NCBI GenBank assembly: GCA_966211955.1 | Contig: CBIHOF010000019.1 | Span: forward strand, 45,758 to 109,757 | DNA: 64,000 nt | Direction of reading: 5' to 3' | Source of the DNA: Albitalea sp966211955 | Lineage (GTDB): Bacteria > Pseudomonadota > Gammaproteobacteria > Burkholderiales > Burkholderiaceae_C | Part shown: one piece after another, positions 54,402-63,918 of the stretch | How the letters are laid out: the number at the start of each line of letters is the position of its first letter | Position numbering within the stretch: the stretch's first letter is position 1 | The notes under the pieces: model-generated | Told to the model about the DNA's origin: nothing | What the model saw: only the letters and a program-made list of their open reading frames with translations | Databases searched by the model: none | Translations under genes and position numbers: made by a program

Positions 54402-54722
54402 TCAGCCCTTGAGCTCGTCGAGCTCGTCGACGTTGATCGACGCGCGGTTGCGGAACAGCACGACCAGGATGGCCAGGCCGATCGCCGACTCGGCGGCCGC
54501 GACGGTGAGGATGAAGAAAACGAACACCTGCCCGCCCATCTTGTCGGCGCTGGCCGGCAGGTAGTGCGAGAACGCGACGAAGTTCAGGTTGACCGCCAGC
54601 AGCATCAGCTCGATGCACATGAGCAAGACGATCAAGTTCTTGCGATTCAGGAAGATGCCGATCACCGACAGCGCGAAGAGGATCGCGCCCAGCGACAGGT
54701 AGTGGCCGAGACCGACGCTCAT
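54402..54722 (-). CDS. nuoK: NADH-quinone oxidoreductase subunit K
   Basis: A 106-residue complex I subunit with three membrane helices, close to the usual 100. The sequence LMCIELMLLAVNLNFVAFSH carries the conserved glutamate of the proton path (ELMLLAVN), and the second glutamate lies in AAESAIGLAILV. Its start overlaps the nuoJ stop by four bases. Confidence 0.97.
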   Translation of the reverse strand: MSVGLGHYLSLGAILFALSVIGIFLNRKNLIVLLMCIELMLLAVNLNFVAFSHYLPASADKMGGQVFVFFILTVAAAESAIGLAILVVLFRNRASINVDELDELKG

Positions 54723-55357
54723 GACTTGTCTCCGGTGGCTTGCACCGCGGCGGCAGGCAGCTCGATGGTCGGCGGCATCTTCACCAGGCGCACCCGATCG
54801 GCTTTCTTCGCCTTGATCTGCTGCGCGGGGTCGAGGTACTTCGAATCCTTGCGGCGGCGCAGCGTGAGCGCGATGGCGGCGATGATGGCCACCAGCAGCA
54901 GCACGGCGGCGATCTGCAGCGGGTACAGGTAGTGGGTGTAGATCTCGATGCCCAGCATCTTGGTGTTGCCAAGCTTCAGCGCGATCGGGTCTTCAGCCGG
55001 CGCGGTGCGCACGTCGAAGCCAGGCATGAGCACCAGCGCCATTTCGAGCGCGATGACCACGCCAACGAGCAGCGCGATGGGAAAGTGCTTCCAGAACCCT
55101 TCGCGCATGCTGTCGACGTTGATGTCCAGCATCATCACCACGAAGAGGAAGAGCACCATCACCGCGCCCACGTACACGAGCACGAGCGAGATGGCGAGGA
55201 ATTCGGCGCGCAGGAGCATCCACACGCAGGCCGCCGAGAAGAAGGCAAGCACGAGGTAGAGCGCGGCATAGACCGGGCTGCGTGCCGTGATCACCCGGAA
55301 CGAGGCGAACAGGAGCACGGCCGAGAAGACGTAGAAGAGCGCGGTGGTGGTGTGCAT
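54719..55357 (-). CDS. nuoJ: NADH-quinone oxidoreductase subunit J
   Basis: A 212-residue complex I subunit with five hydrophobic helices. ALFYVFSAVLLFASFRVITA and VYVGAVMVLFLFVVMMLDI are diagnostic. The ATG at 55357 is used because NuoJ proteins begin about seven residues before LFYVF; a GTG at 55405 would add 16 residues and leave tighter spacing to nuoI. It couples with nuoK by a four-base overlap. Confidence 0.94.
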   Translation of the reverse strand: MHTTTALFYVFSAVLLFASFRVITARSPVYAALYLVLAFFSAACVWMLLRAEFLAISLVLVYVGAVMVLFLFVVMMLDINVDSMREGFWKHFPIALLVGVVIALEMALVLMPGFDVRTAPAEDPIALKLGNTKMLGIEIYTHYLYPLQIAAVLLLVAIIAAIALTLRRRKDSKYLDPAQQIKAKKADRVRLVKMPPTIELPAAAVQATGDKS

Positions 55358-55423
55358 GTCGTAGTGAAGCGCCGGGCCCGTCAACTGCTTGGTCGGGGCC
55401 GTCACGCGAAGCCGGTCGCGGCT

Positions 55424-55921
55424 TCAGCGGTAGCGGGCGTCAGCCTCCTTGTTGGCCGCGATTTCCTTTTCGTAGCGGTCGCCCACGGCGAGCAGCATGT
55501 CCTTGGTGAAGTACAGGTCGCCCCGCTTTTCGCCGTGGTACTCGAGGATGTGCGTCTCGACGATGGAATCGACCGGGCAGCTCTCTTCGCAGAAGCCGCA
55601 GAAGATGCACTTGGTCAGGTCGATGTCGTAGCGCGTCGTGCGGCGCGAGCCGTCGTCGCGGATGTCGGACTCGATGGTGATCGCCAGCGCCGGGCACACT
55701 GCTTCGCACAGCTTGCAGGCGATGCAGCGCTCCTCGCCGTTCTCATACCGACGCAGCGCATGCAGTCCGCGAAAGCGCGGCGACAGCGGCGTCTTTTCTT
55801 CCGGGAACTGGATGGTGATCTTCTTCTGGAAGAAATGCCGGCCCGTGAGCTTCATGCCCCGGGCAAGCTCGAGCAAGAAGAAGCTCGAGAACAGATCCTT
55901 GATCGGCGTTGCAGCAGCCAT
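55424..55921 (-). CDS. nuoI: NADH-quinone oxidoreductase subunit I
   Basis: A 165-residue ferredoxin-like complex I subunit with two classic 4Fe-4S motifs, CIACKLCEAVCPALA and CIFCGFCEESCPVD. These carry clusters N6a and N6b between the NuoG/NuoF arm and NuoB. It starts 19 bp after nuoH. Confidence 0.98.
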   Translation of the reverse strand: MAAATPIKDLFSSFFLLELARGMKLTGRHFFQKKITIQFPEEKTPLSPRFRGLHALRRYENGEERCIACKLCEAVCPALAITIESDIRDDGSRRTTRYDIDLTKCIFCGFCEESCPVDSIVETHILEYHGEKRGDLYFTKDMLLAVGDRYEKEIAANKEADARYR

Positions 55922-55940
55922 GGTCGTTTACGCCTTCCAG

Positions 55941-57005
55941 TTACTTCCAGATGTTCCAGGGCGACTGAATCCACAGCCCCACCACCACCAGCCACACCAG
56001 CGTGACCGGGATGAAGATCTTCCAGCCCAGACGCATGATCTGGTCGTAGCGAAAGCGCGGGAAGGTGGCACGGACCCAGAGGAACATCGTGCAGATGATG
56101 AAGGTCTTGATGCCGAGCCAGATCCAGCCCGGAATCCAGTTGAAGATGATGCTGTCGATGGGCGGCAGCCAGCCCCCGAGGAACATCACCGACGCGAGCG
56201 TCGAGACGAGGATGATGTTGGCGTACTCGGCCAGGAAGAACATGGCGAAGGACATGCCCGAGTACTCGACCATGTGCCCAGCGACGATTTCCGATTCGCC
56301 CTCCACCACGTCGAACGGGTGGCGGTTGGTTTCGGCGATGCCCGCGATCACGTAGACCACGAAGATGGGCAGCAGCGGCAGCCAGTTCCAGCTGAGGAAG
56401 GTCAGGCCCATGCCGGCGAAGCGGCCGCGGCCCTGCCCCATGACGATGTCGGTCATGTTCAGGCTGCCGCTCACCATGAGCACCACCACCAGCGCGAAGC
56501 CCATGGCGATTTCATAGCTCACCATCTGCGCCGAGGCGCGCAGCGCACCCAGGAAGGCGTACTTCGAGTTGGAAGCCCAGCCGGCGATGATCACGCCGTA
56601 GACCTCCATCGAGGTGATGGCCATCAGGAACAGCAGGCCGGCATTGATGTTGGCAAGCGCCACGTCCGGGCCGAACGGCATGACCGCCCAGGCGGCCAGC
56701 GCCGGCATGATGGTCATGACCGGGCCCAGCAGGAACAGCCCCTTGTTCGCGGCGGTCGGGAGGATGATCTCCTTGAAGATCAGCTTCACCGCATCGGCGA
56801 TGGGTTGCAGCAGCCCGAGTGGGCCCACGCGGTTCGGGCCGGGACGGATCTGCGTCCAGCCGATGGCCTTGCGCTCCCACAGGGTGAGGTAGGCCACGCA
56901 GATCATGAGCGGCAGCACCAGCGCCACGATCTTGATCAGCGTCCAGGCCACCGGCCAGGCGCCGCCAAGCAGGTTCGTACCGTAGAGGTTGACGGTTTCG
57001 AGCAT
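55941..57005 (-). CDS. nuoH: NADH-quinone oxidoreductase subunit H
   Basis: A 354-residue membrane subunit at the quinone-binding junction, with eight helices. Markers are RPGPNRVGPLGLLQPIADA, EVYGVIIAGWASNSKYA and ETNRHPFDVVEGESEIVAG, the Q-chamber loop. Length and motifs are standard. It starts eight bases after the nuoG stop. Confidence 0.98.
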   Translation of the reverse strand: MLETVNLYGTNLLGGAWPVAWTLIKIVALVLPLMICVAYLTLWERKAIGWTQIRPGPNRVGPLGLLQPIADAVKLIFKEIILPTAANKGLFLLGPVMTIMPALAAWAVMPFGPDVALANINAGLLFLMAITSMEVYGVIIAGWASNSKYAFLGALRASAQMVSYEIAMGFALVVVLMVSGSLNMTDIVMGQGRGRFAGMGLTFLSWNWLPLLPIFVVYVIAGIAETNRHPFDVVEGESEIVAGHMVEYSGMSFAMFFLAEYANIILVSTLASVMFLGGWLPPIDSIIFNWIPGWIWLGIKTFIICTMFLWVRATFPRFRYDQIMRLGWKIFIPVTLVWLVVVGLWIQSPWNIWK

Positions 57006-57013
57006 GTCGGGCC

Positions 57014-59323
57014 TCAGGCTTTCGCGACGCTGATGGGGCCGAACATGGCACCCAGTGCGGCGGTTTCATGGCGGCCGGCGGCCACGCGCACAACGTTGTC
57101 GGCGAGCGTCGTGTCCAGCACTGCCGGCAGCACGGCTTGCGCGTCGCCTTGGGCCACGCGAACCATCGCACCGTTGGCAAGACCCAGGCGCGACCAGACG
57201 GCCTGCGACAGTCCGACAGCCGGCGCTTTCGCGTCCGCGGTCAACTGCAGCGAGGTGGCGCGGCGGACCAGCGAATCGGTGCCGTAGATGGAAACGTCGG
57301 CCACGCGTTCGAGGTCCTGGGTAGAGCTCGTGCCAAGCGAGACAGCGGCACTCGTGCGGTTGCCCAGGCGCGACGTGATGTCGCCCTTGACTGCTTCCGC
57401 GCGCACGTCTTCCGACGTTTCGAAATCGAACCCCTGCAGGCCGAGCATGTTCCCCAGCACGCGAAGCACCTTCCACGCGGGGCGTGCATCGCCCAGCGGC
57501 TTGACCACGCCGTGGAAGCCCTGCACGCGGCCTTCGGCGTTGACGAAGCTGCCCGCGGTCTCGGTGAAAGGCGCGATCGGCAGCAGCACGTCGGCGCAGT
57601 CGAGCGCAGCGTCGCGGAAGGACGTGAGCGCGACCACCATCTCGGCCTTCTGCAAGGCGGCGACAGCAGCACTCGGGTTGGCAGTGTCGAAGGCGGGCTC
57701 GACGTTCAGCAGGATGGCAGCCTTGAGCTTGCCGCCGAGCATCTCGGCGGCGTTCAGCCCGCCCTGCCCCGGCAGGGCATTGACGAGTTGCGCGCCGACG
57801 CTGTTGGCGGCTTCGGTGAGGTAGCCCACTGTCGCGCCGGTCTGCTCGGCGATGAAGTTGGCGAGCGCGAGCAGGCTGGACGCTTGCGGATGCTGCGCGG
57901 CGGCGTTGCCCAGCAGCACCGCCTTGCGTTCACCCTGCAGGATGGAGTCGGCGATGGCCTGGGCCTGCGGCGTCACATCGGCATGTGCCGGCGCGGCGAC
58001 ACCCTTGGCAGATGCGACCGCAGCGGCGACCGCTGCCAGGGTGCCCACCCAACCACTCGGCGCGACGCTGACGCGGGACGCGAGCGGCATCGCCCAGTCG
58101 TCCTGCACCGCGTGGATGCTGTGGACCTTGGCGCCCTTCTTGGCCGCAGCACGGATGCGCGCGGCGAAGAGCGGATGGTCCTTGCGCAGGAAGGAGCCGA
58201 CGACCAGCACGCGCTGCAGGTTGGACAGCGACGCGATGCTCGTGCCCAGCCAGCGCACGCCGTCGGCCCTGGCGAAGTCTGCATGGCGGGTGCGGTGGTC
58301 AATGTTCTCGCTGCCCAGGCCGCGCACGAGCTTGGCGAGCAGGTGCAGTTCCTCGACAGTGTTGTGCGCCGACCCGAGCGCGCCGATGCTTTGCGCGCCG
58401 TGCTGCGCCTTGATCTGCGTGAGGCTGCGCGACACGTACTCGAGCGCGGTGTTCCAGTCGGTGGCCTTCCACTCGCCGCCCTGCTTGACCATTGGCGTGG
58501 TCAGGCGCGCGTCGCTGTTGACGGCTTCGTACGAGAAGCGGTCGCGGTCGGCCAGCCAGCATTCATTGACGTCTTCGTTCTCCAGCGGAACGACGCGCAG
58601 AACCTTGTTCGCCTTGACCTGCACGATGAGGTTGGCACCCGTCGAATCGTGCGGGCTCACGCTCTTGCGGCGCGACAGCTCCCAGGTGCGGGCCTGGTAG
58701 CGGAACGGCTTGCTGGTGATGGCACCAACCGGGCACAGGTCGATCATGTTGCCCGACAGTTCGGAGTCGACCGTGTCGCCCGCGATCGTCGTGATCTCGG
58801 AATGTTCGCCGCGGTTGACCATGCCCAGCTCCATCACGCCGGCCACTTCCTGGCCGAAGCGCACGCAGCGGGTGCAATGGATGCAGCGGCTCATTTCCTC
58901 CAGCGACAGCAGCGGGCCGACCTCCTTGTGGAAGACGACGCGCTTCTCTTCTTCGTAGCGCGAGGAAGAGCCGCCATAGCCGACGGCCAGGTCCTGCAGC
59001 TGGCATTCGCCGCCCTGGTCGCAGATGGGGCAGTCCAGCGGGTGGTTGATGAGCAGGAACTCCATCACCGACTGCTGGGCCTTGATCGCCTTGTCGCTCT
59101 TGGTGCGAACGATCATGCCGTTGGTGACGGGCGTGGCGCAGGCCGGCATCGGCTTGGGCGCCTTCTCGACGTCAACGAGGCACATGCGGCAGTTGGCCGC
59201 GATGGACAGCTTCTTGTGATAGCAGAAGTGCGGGATGTAGGTGCCGGCCTTGTCGGCGGCATGCATCACCATGCTGCCTTCCGGCACCGACACCTTCTTG
59301 CCGTCGAGTTCGATTTCAAGCAT
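57014..59323 (-). CDS. nuoG: NADH-quinone oxidoreductase subunit G
   Basis: A 769-residue subunit of the NADH dehydrogenase module. It begins MLEIELDGKKVSVPEG and carries cysteine ligands in HFCYHKKLSIAANCRMC (2Fe-2S), HPLDCPICDQGGECQLQD, CIHCTRCVRF and LCPVGAIT. The molybdopterin-oxidoreductase-like remainder follows. The start at 59323 matches the family; upstream residues are spurious. It overlaps the nuoF end by eight bases. Confidence 0.97.
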   Translation of the reverse strand: MLEIELDGKKVSVPEGSMVMHAADKAGTYIPHFCYHKKLSIAANCRMCLVDVEKAPKPMPACATPVTNGMIVRTKSDKAIKAQQSVMEFLLINHPLDCPICDQGGECQLQDLAVGYGGSSSRYEEEKRVVFHKEVGPLLSLEEMSRCIHCTRCVRFGQEVAGVMELGMVNRGEHSEITTIAGDTVDSELSGNMIDLCPVGAITSKPFRYQARTWELSRRKSVSPHDSTGANLIVQVKANKVLRVVPLENEDVNECWLADRDRFSYEAVNSDARLTTPMVKQGGEWKATDWNTALEYVSRSLTQIKAQHGAQSIGALGSAHNTVEELHLLAKLVRGLGSENIDHRTRHADFARADGVRWLGTSIASLSNLQRVLVVGSFLRKDHPLFAARIRAAAKKGAKVHSIHAVQDDWAMPLASRVSVAPSGWVGTLAAVAAAVASAKGVAAPAHADVTPQAQAIADSILQGERKAVLLGNAAAQHPQASSLLALANFIAEQTGATVGYLTEAANSVGAQLVNALPGQGGLNAAEMLGGKLKAAILLNVEPAFDTANPSAAVAALQKAEMVVALTSFRDAALDCADVLLPIAPFTETAGSFVNAEGRVQGFHGVVKPLGDARPAWKVLRVLGNMLGLQGFDFETSEDVRAEAVKGDITSRLGNRTSAAVSLGTSSTQDLERVADVSIYGTDSLVRRATSLQLTADAKAPAVGLSQAVWSRLGLANGAMVRVAQGDAQAVLPAVLDTTLADNVVRVAAGRHETAALGAMFGPISVAKA

Positions 59324-60659
59324 GAGCGGACACCACGCAGGTCTTGTGTTCGATGTGATGCACGAACTCATCACGGAAGTGCTTGATCATGGCGCGCACC
59401 GGCATCGCGGCGGCATCACCGAGCGCGCAGATCGTGCGGCCCTGGATGTTGTCGGCCACGGAGTTCAAGAGGTCGATGTCGCTCATCTTCCCGTGGCCGT
59501 GTTCGATGCGATCGACCATGCGCCACAGCCAACCCGTGCCTTCGCGGCAGGGCGTGCACTGGCCGCAGGATTCGTGCTGGTAGAAGTAGGACAGGCGCAG
59601 CAGGCTCTTGACCATGCATCGCGTGTCGTCCATGACGATGACGGCGCCCGAGCCCAGCATGGAGCCGGCCTTGGCGATGGCGTCGTAGTCCATCGTCGTG
59701 TCCATCATGATGTTCGCGGGCAGCACGGGCGCCGACGATCCACCAGGGATCACTGCCTTCAGCGTGCGTCCGGGTCGCACACCACCGGCGAGTTCGAGCA
59801 GCTTGCTGAACGGCGTGCCGAGCGGAATCTCGAAGTTGCCGGGGCGCTGCACGTCGCCGACCACCGAGAAGATCTTGGTGCCGCCGTTGTTGGGCTTGCC
59901 GATCTCGAGGTAGGGCTGGCCGCCGTTGTTGATGATCCACGGCACCGCGGCGAAAGTCTCGGTGTTGTTGATCGTCGTCGGCTTGCCGTACAGGCCGTAG
60001 CTTGCCGGGAACGGCGGCTTGAAGCGCGGCTGGCCCTTCTTGCCTTCCAGCGATTCGAGCAGCGCGGTTTCCTCGCCGCAAATGTAGGCGCCGAAGCCGT
60101 GCGAGGCATGCAGCTGGAAGTTGTAGCCCGAGCCCATGATCTCGTTGCCGAGATAGCCGGCCTGGCGGGCTTCCTCGAGCGCCGCTTCGAAGCGTTCGTA
60201 CACCTCGAAGATCTCGCCGTGGATGTAGTTGTAGCCGACGCTGATGCCCATCGCATACGCCGCGATCGCCATGCCTTCGATGACGATGTGCGGGTTGAAC
60301 ATCAGGATGTCGCGGTCCTTGCAGGTGCCCGGCTCGCCTTCGTCCGAGTTGCAGACGAGGTACTTCGCGCCAGGGAACATGCGCGGCATGAAGCTCCACT
60401 TCAGGCCCGTCGGAAAGCCCGCGCCGCCGCGGCCGCGCAGGCCGGAGGTCTTCACCTCGGCGATGACCTGGTCGGGCGTCATGCCCTCGCCGCCATCACG
60501 GCCGAGGATCTTGCGCAGTGCCTTGTAGCCGCCGCGCGCTTCGTAGTCCTTGATCGACCAGTTCTTGCCGTTCAGGCCCGCGTAGATCTGCGGGTTGATG
60601 TGGCGGTCGTGGAAACAGGTCTCGGTGCCCGTCGCTTGGAATCGTGAGAGGTCCAGCAT
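59316..60659 (-). CDS. nuoF: NADH-quinone oxidoreductase subunit F
   Basis: A 447-residue flavoprotein subunit that oxidises NADH. It has the FMN/NADH motif GRGGAGFPTGLKW, the ICGEETALLESLEG block and the 4Fe-4S motif ESCGQCTPCREG. It starts 15 bp after nuoE and its end overlaps nuoG. Confidence 0.98.
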   Translation of the reverse strand: MLDLSRFQATGTETCFHDRHINPQIYAGLNGKNWSIKDYEARGGYKALRKILGRDGGEGMTPDQVIAEVKTSGLRGRGGAGFPTGLKWSFMPRMFPGAKYLVCNSDEGEPGTCKDRDILMFNPHIVIEGMAIAAYAMGISVGYNYIHGEIFEVYERFEAALEEARQAGYLGNEIMGSGYNFQLHASHGFGAYICGEETALLESLEGKKGQPRFKPPFPASYGLYGKPTTINNTETFAAVPWIINNGGQPYLEIGKPNNGGTKIFSVVGDVQRPGNFEIPLGTPFSKLLELAGGVRPGRTLKAVIPGGSSAPVLPANIMMDTTMDYDAIAKAGSMLGSGAVIVMDDTRCMVKSLLRLSYFYQHESCGQCTPCREGTGWLWRMVDRIEHGHGKMSDIDLLNSVADNIQGRTICALGDAAAMPVRAMIKHFRDEFVHHIEHKTCVVSAHA

Positions 60660-60674
60660 GTCGTGGTGCTCTCT

Positions 60675-61157
60675 TTACTTGGAGTTCTTGAGCATGGTGA
60701 GCAGCTCGTCGAGCCGCTCGTTGCTCATGAAGCTCAGCATCTGCCGGTCGTTGACCAGCATCACCGGCGCATCGGCGCAGGCCCCCAGGCATTCGCTCTT
60801 CTGCACGGTGAAGAGGCCATCCTTCGTGGTGCCACCCTCTTCCACGTCCAGGCGCGAGCAGATGTGTTCCAGAGCCTGCTGGCCGTCACGCAACTGGCAC
60901 GGCAGGTTGGTGCAGACGTTGAACTTGTACTTGCCAACCGGGGCCTGGTTGTACATGTTGTAGAAGGTCGTCACCTCGTGCACGGCGATGGGCGCCATGC
61001 CAAGGTAGTCGGCCACGGCGAGTTCCGCCTCTTGGGAGACGAATCCTTGCTCCTGCTGCACGATGGCAAGGCACGCCATCACGGCCGACTGCCTTTGGTC
61101 GGCGGGAAACTTGGCTACTTCGCGATCGAAGCGGGCGCGGGTCGACTCGGAAATCAT
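60675..61157 (-). CDS. nuoE: NADH-quinone oxidoreductase subunit E
   Basis: A 160-residue thioredoxin-fold 2Fe-2S subunit with the ligand pattern C-x4-C (VCTNLPC) and C-x3-C (ECLGAC). It binds cluster N1a beside the NuoF flavin. ATG 61157 overlaps the nuoD stop by four bases. Confidence 0.97.
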   Translation of the reverse strand: MISESTRARFDREVAKFPADQRQSAVMACLAIVQQEQGFVSQEAELAVADYLGMAPIAVHEVTTFYNMYNQAPVGKYKFNVCTNLPCQLRDGQQALEHICSRLDVEEGGTTKDGLFTVQKSECLGACADAPVMLVNDRQMLSFMSNERLDELLTMLKNSK

Positions 61158-62410
61158 CGGTCGATCTCTCCAAACACAATGTCCATCGTGCCGATGACCG
61201 CGACCGCGTCGGCAATCATGTGGCCGCGCGCCATTTCATCGAGCGCCGCCAGGTGCGGGAAGCCCGGTGCGCGGATCTTCAGGCGGTACGGCTTGTTCGC
61301 GCCGTCGCTCACGAGGTAGATGCCGAACTCGCCCTTCGGATGCTCCACCGCCGCGTAGGCCTCCCCTTCGGGCACGTGGAAGCCTTCGGTGAAGAGCTTG
61401 AAGTGGTGGATCAGCTCTTCCATGCTCGACTTCATCTCAAGCCGCGAAGGGGGAGCCACCTTGTGGTTGTCGGTGATGACCGGCAGCCCCGGGTTGGCCT
61501 TGAGCCAGTCCACGCACTGCTTGATGATGCGGTTCGACTGCCGCATCTCTTCGATGCGAACCAGGTAGCGGTCGTAGGTGTCCCCGTTGACGCCGACCGG
61601 GATGTCGAAGTCCATCTTGTCGTAGACCTCGTAGGGCTGCTTCTTGCGCAGGTCCCAGGCGATGCCGGAGCCACGCAACATCGGGCCGGTGAAGCCGAGG
61701 TTGAGTGCGCGTTCGGGCGAGACGACGCCAATGCCCACCGTGCGCTGCTTCCAGATGCGGTTGTCGGTGAGCAGCGTCTCGTACTCGTCCATGTAGGTCG
61801 GGAAACGCTTGACGAAGTCATCGACGAAGTCGAGCAGAGAACCGCTGCGGTTCTCGTTCATCTTCGCCATTGCGCGCGCATTGCGGATCTTCGAATGCTT
61901 GTACTGCGGCATCGAATCCGGCAGGTCGCGGTACACGCCGCCCGGGCGGAAGTAGGCCGCGTGCATGCGGGCACCCGAGGCGGCCTCGTACATGTCGAAC
62001 AGGTCTTCGCGCTCGCGGAAGCAGTAGATGAAGATGTTCATCGCACCGCAGTCCAGCCCGTGGGCGCCCAGCCACAAGAGGTGGTTGAGCAGGCGGGTGA
62101 TCTCGCTGAACATCACGCGGATGTACTGCGCGCGGATGGGCACGTCCACGCCCAGCAGCTTCTCGATGGCCAGACAGTAAGCGTGCTCATTGCACATCAT
62201 CGACACGTAGTCGAGACGGTCCATGTACGGCAGCGACTGGATGTAGGTGCGCGTCTCGGCCAGCTTCTCGGTGGCGCGGTGCAGGAGGCCAATGTGCGGG
62301 TCGGCGCGCTGGATGACTTCGCCGTCCAGCTCGAGCACCAGGCGCAGCACGCCGTGCGCGGCCGGATGCTGCGGGCCGAAGTTCAGGGTGTAGTTCTTGA
62401 TCTCGGCCAT
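61154..62410 (-). CDS. nuoD: NADH-quinone oxidoreductase subunit D
   Basis: A 418-residue 49-kDa-type subunit forming the quinone pocket with NuoB. It starts MAEIKNYTLNFGPQHPAAHG, the conserved loop with the two key histidines, and later has DPHIGLLHRATEKLAE. It is separate from nuoC rather than fused. It starts three bases after nuoC. Confidence 0.98.
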   Translation of the reverse strand: MAEIKNYTLNFGPQHPAAHGVLRLVLELDGEVIQRADPHIGLLHRATEKLAETRTYIQSLPYMDRLDYVSMMCNEHAYCLAIEKLLGVDVPIRAQYIRVMFSEITRLLNHLLWLGAHGLDCGAMNIFIYCFREREDLFDMYEAASGARMHAAYFRPGGVYRDLPDSMPQYKHSKIRNARAMAKMNENRSGSLLDFVDDFVKRFPTYMDEYETLLTDNRIWKQRTVGIGVVSPERALNLGFTGPMLRGSGIAWDLRKKQPYEVYDKMDFDIPVGVNGDTYDRYLVRIEEMRQSNRIIKQCVDWLKANPGLPVITDNHKVAPPSRLEMKSSMEELIHHFKLFTEGFHVPEGEAYAAVEHPKGEFGIYLVSDGANKPYRLKIRAPGFPHLAALDEMARGHMIADAVAVIGTMDIVFGEIDR

Positions 62411-62413
62411 GGC

Positions 62414-63010
62414 TTATTGCAACCCGCCGTAGTTGTCTTCACGGATGATTCGCGGCGTGATCTCGCGCGGCTCGATGGTGACCGGCTGGTAGATGACGCG
62501 CTTCTGTTCGGGGTCGTAGCGCATCTCGACGTGGCCCGACACCGGGAAGTCCTTGCGGAACGGATGGCCGATGAAGCCGTAGTCGGTGAGGATGCGGCGC
62601 AAGTCGAGGTGGCCGTCGAAGATGATGCCGTACAGGTCGAAGGCTTCGCGCTCGAACCAGTTGGCCGAGCTCCACACATCGACGAGCGATGCCACGGTCG
62701 GCACGTCGTCATCGGTCGCAAAGACTTTCAGCCGCACACGCCAGTTGTGGTGCACGGACAGCAGGTGGCTCACCACGCAGTAGCGCAGCCCGTCCCAGGC
62801 CTGGTCCTTGTAGCTGGAGTAGTCGACACCGCACAGGTCGATCAGTTGCTCGAAGTGCAGCGACGGATCGTCACGCAGCGCGAGCGAGGCTGCGATGTAG
62901 TCGTCAGCTGACACGGTGATGGTGATCTCGCCGCGATCGACGACGATCTTCTTGAGCTTGCTGCCGAGAACTTCTTCGAGCGCAGCCTGGAGTGTTTCGA
63001 GTCTCGTCAT
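62414..63010 (-). CDS. nuoC: NADH-quinone oxidoreductase subunit C
   Basis: A 198-residue 30-kDa-type subunit, a stand-alone protein unlike the NuoCD fusion of E. coli. Markers are the block ANWFEREAFDLYGIIFDGH and LRRILTDYGFIGHPFRKDF. It starts three bases after nuoB. Confidence 0.97.
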   Translation of the reverse strand: MTRLETLQAALEEVLGSKLKKIVVDRGEITITVSADDYIAASLALRDDPSLHFEQLIDLCGVDYSSYKDQAWDGLRYCVVSHLLSVHHNWRVRLKVFATDDDVPTVASLVDVWSSANWFEREAFDLYGIIFDGHLDLRRILTDYGFIGHPFRKDFPVSGHVEMRYDPEQKRVIYQPVTIEPREITPRIIREDNYGGLQ

Positions 63011-63013
63011 GGC

Positions 63014-63490
63014 TTAGCGCGCGATCGTGTTTTCGCGGCGAATCTTCGCCTGCAGCTGGATGATCCCGTAGAGCAGCGCTTCCGCGGTCGGCGGGCAGCC
63101 GGGCACGTACACATCCACCGGCACGATGCGGTCACAGCCACGCACGACCGAGTAGCTGTAGTGGTAGTAGCCGCCGCCATTGGCGCAGGAGCCCATGGAG
63201 AGCACCCAGCGCGGCTCGGCCATCTGGTCGTACACCTTGCGCAGGGCCGGCGCCATCTTGTTGCACAGCGTGCCGGCCACGATCATCAGATCGGACTGTC
63301 GCGGGCTGGGGCGGAACAACATGCCGAAGCGGTCGATGTCGTAGCGCGCGGCGCCCGCGTGCATCATCTCGACAGCACAGCAGGCCAGGCCGAATGTCAT
63401 CGGCCACAGCGAGCCGGTCTTCGACCAGTTGATGAGTGAATCAAGGCTCGTCGTGACGAAGCCTTCCTTGAGAACGCCTTCGATGCCCAT
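63014..63490 (-). CDS. nuoB: NADH-quinone oxidoreductase subunit B
   Basis: A 158-residue subunit carrying cluster N2. The ligand cysteines are in FGLACCAVEMMHAG (tandem Cys), SMGSCANGGGYY and PGCPPTAEAL, with the conserved VAGTLCNKM. It starts 12 bp after nuoA. Confidence 0.98.
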   Translation of the reverse strand: MGIEGVLKEGFVTTSLDSLINWSKTGSLWPMTFGLACCAVEMMHAGAARYDIDRFGMLFRPSPRQSDLMIVAGTLCNKMAPALRKVYDQMAEPRWVLSMGSCANGGGYYHYSYSVVRGCDRIVPVDVYVPGCPPTAEALLYGIIQLQAKIRRENTIAR

Positions 63491-63502
63491 TTGACTTTGT
63501 CC

Positions 63503-63862
63503 TTATTCCCAGTCCAGGGCGCCCTTTTTCCACTCGTAGGCGAAGCCCACGACGAGGATGCCCAGGAAAATCATCATGGCCCAGAAGCCGGTGGCACCGA
63601 TTTCGCGAAGGGAGACCGCCCAGGGGAAGAGGAAGGCGATCTCGAGGTCGAAGAGGATGAAGAGAATGGCCACGAGGTAGTAGCGCACATCGAACTTCAT
63701 GCGGGCGTCTTCAAACGCCTCGAAGCCACACTCGTAAGGGGAATTCTTCGCCGTGTCCGGGCGGTGGGGACCAAGCAGAAAACCCAGTGCCTGGGGTGCC
63801 ACCCCGACTGCCACCCCCACCAAAATGAAGAGGATGACGGGCAGGTAGGGTTCCAGATTCAT
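63503..63862 (-). CDS. nuoA: NADH-quinone oxidoreductase subunit A
   Basis: A 119-residue membrane subunit with three hydrophobic helices and the conserved YECGFEAF and VRYYLVAILFILFDLEIAFL segments. It leads the 14-gene complex I operon (nuoA to nuoN, minus strand); the promoter should lie in 63863-63918 or read through from upstream tRNA transcription. No Shine-Dalgarno is obvious before its ATG. Confidence 0.97.
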   Translation of the reverse strand: MNLEPYLPVILFILVGVAVGVAPQALGFLLGPHRPDTAKNSPYECGFEAFEDARMKFDVRYYLVAILFILFDLEIAFLFPWAVSLREIGATGFWAMMIFLGILVVGFAYEWKKGALDWE

Positions 63863-63918
63863 GGTGCGGTGTGCTTGGCAATCGAAGGGGGCTGTGAAAG
63901 CCCCCTTCTGGAAACACT

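Noticed and set aside
57068..59386. A 772-codon plus-strand open frame opposite nuoG
   Set aside because: Antisense to nuoG with all its iron-sulfur motifs; composition is that of a shadow frame.
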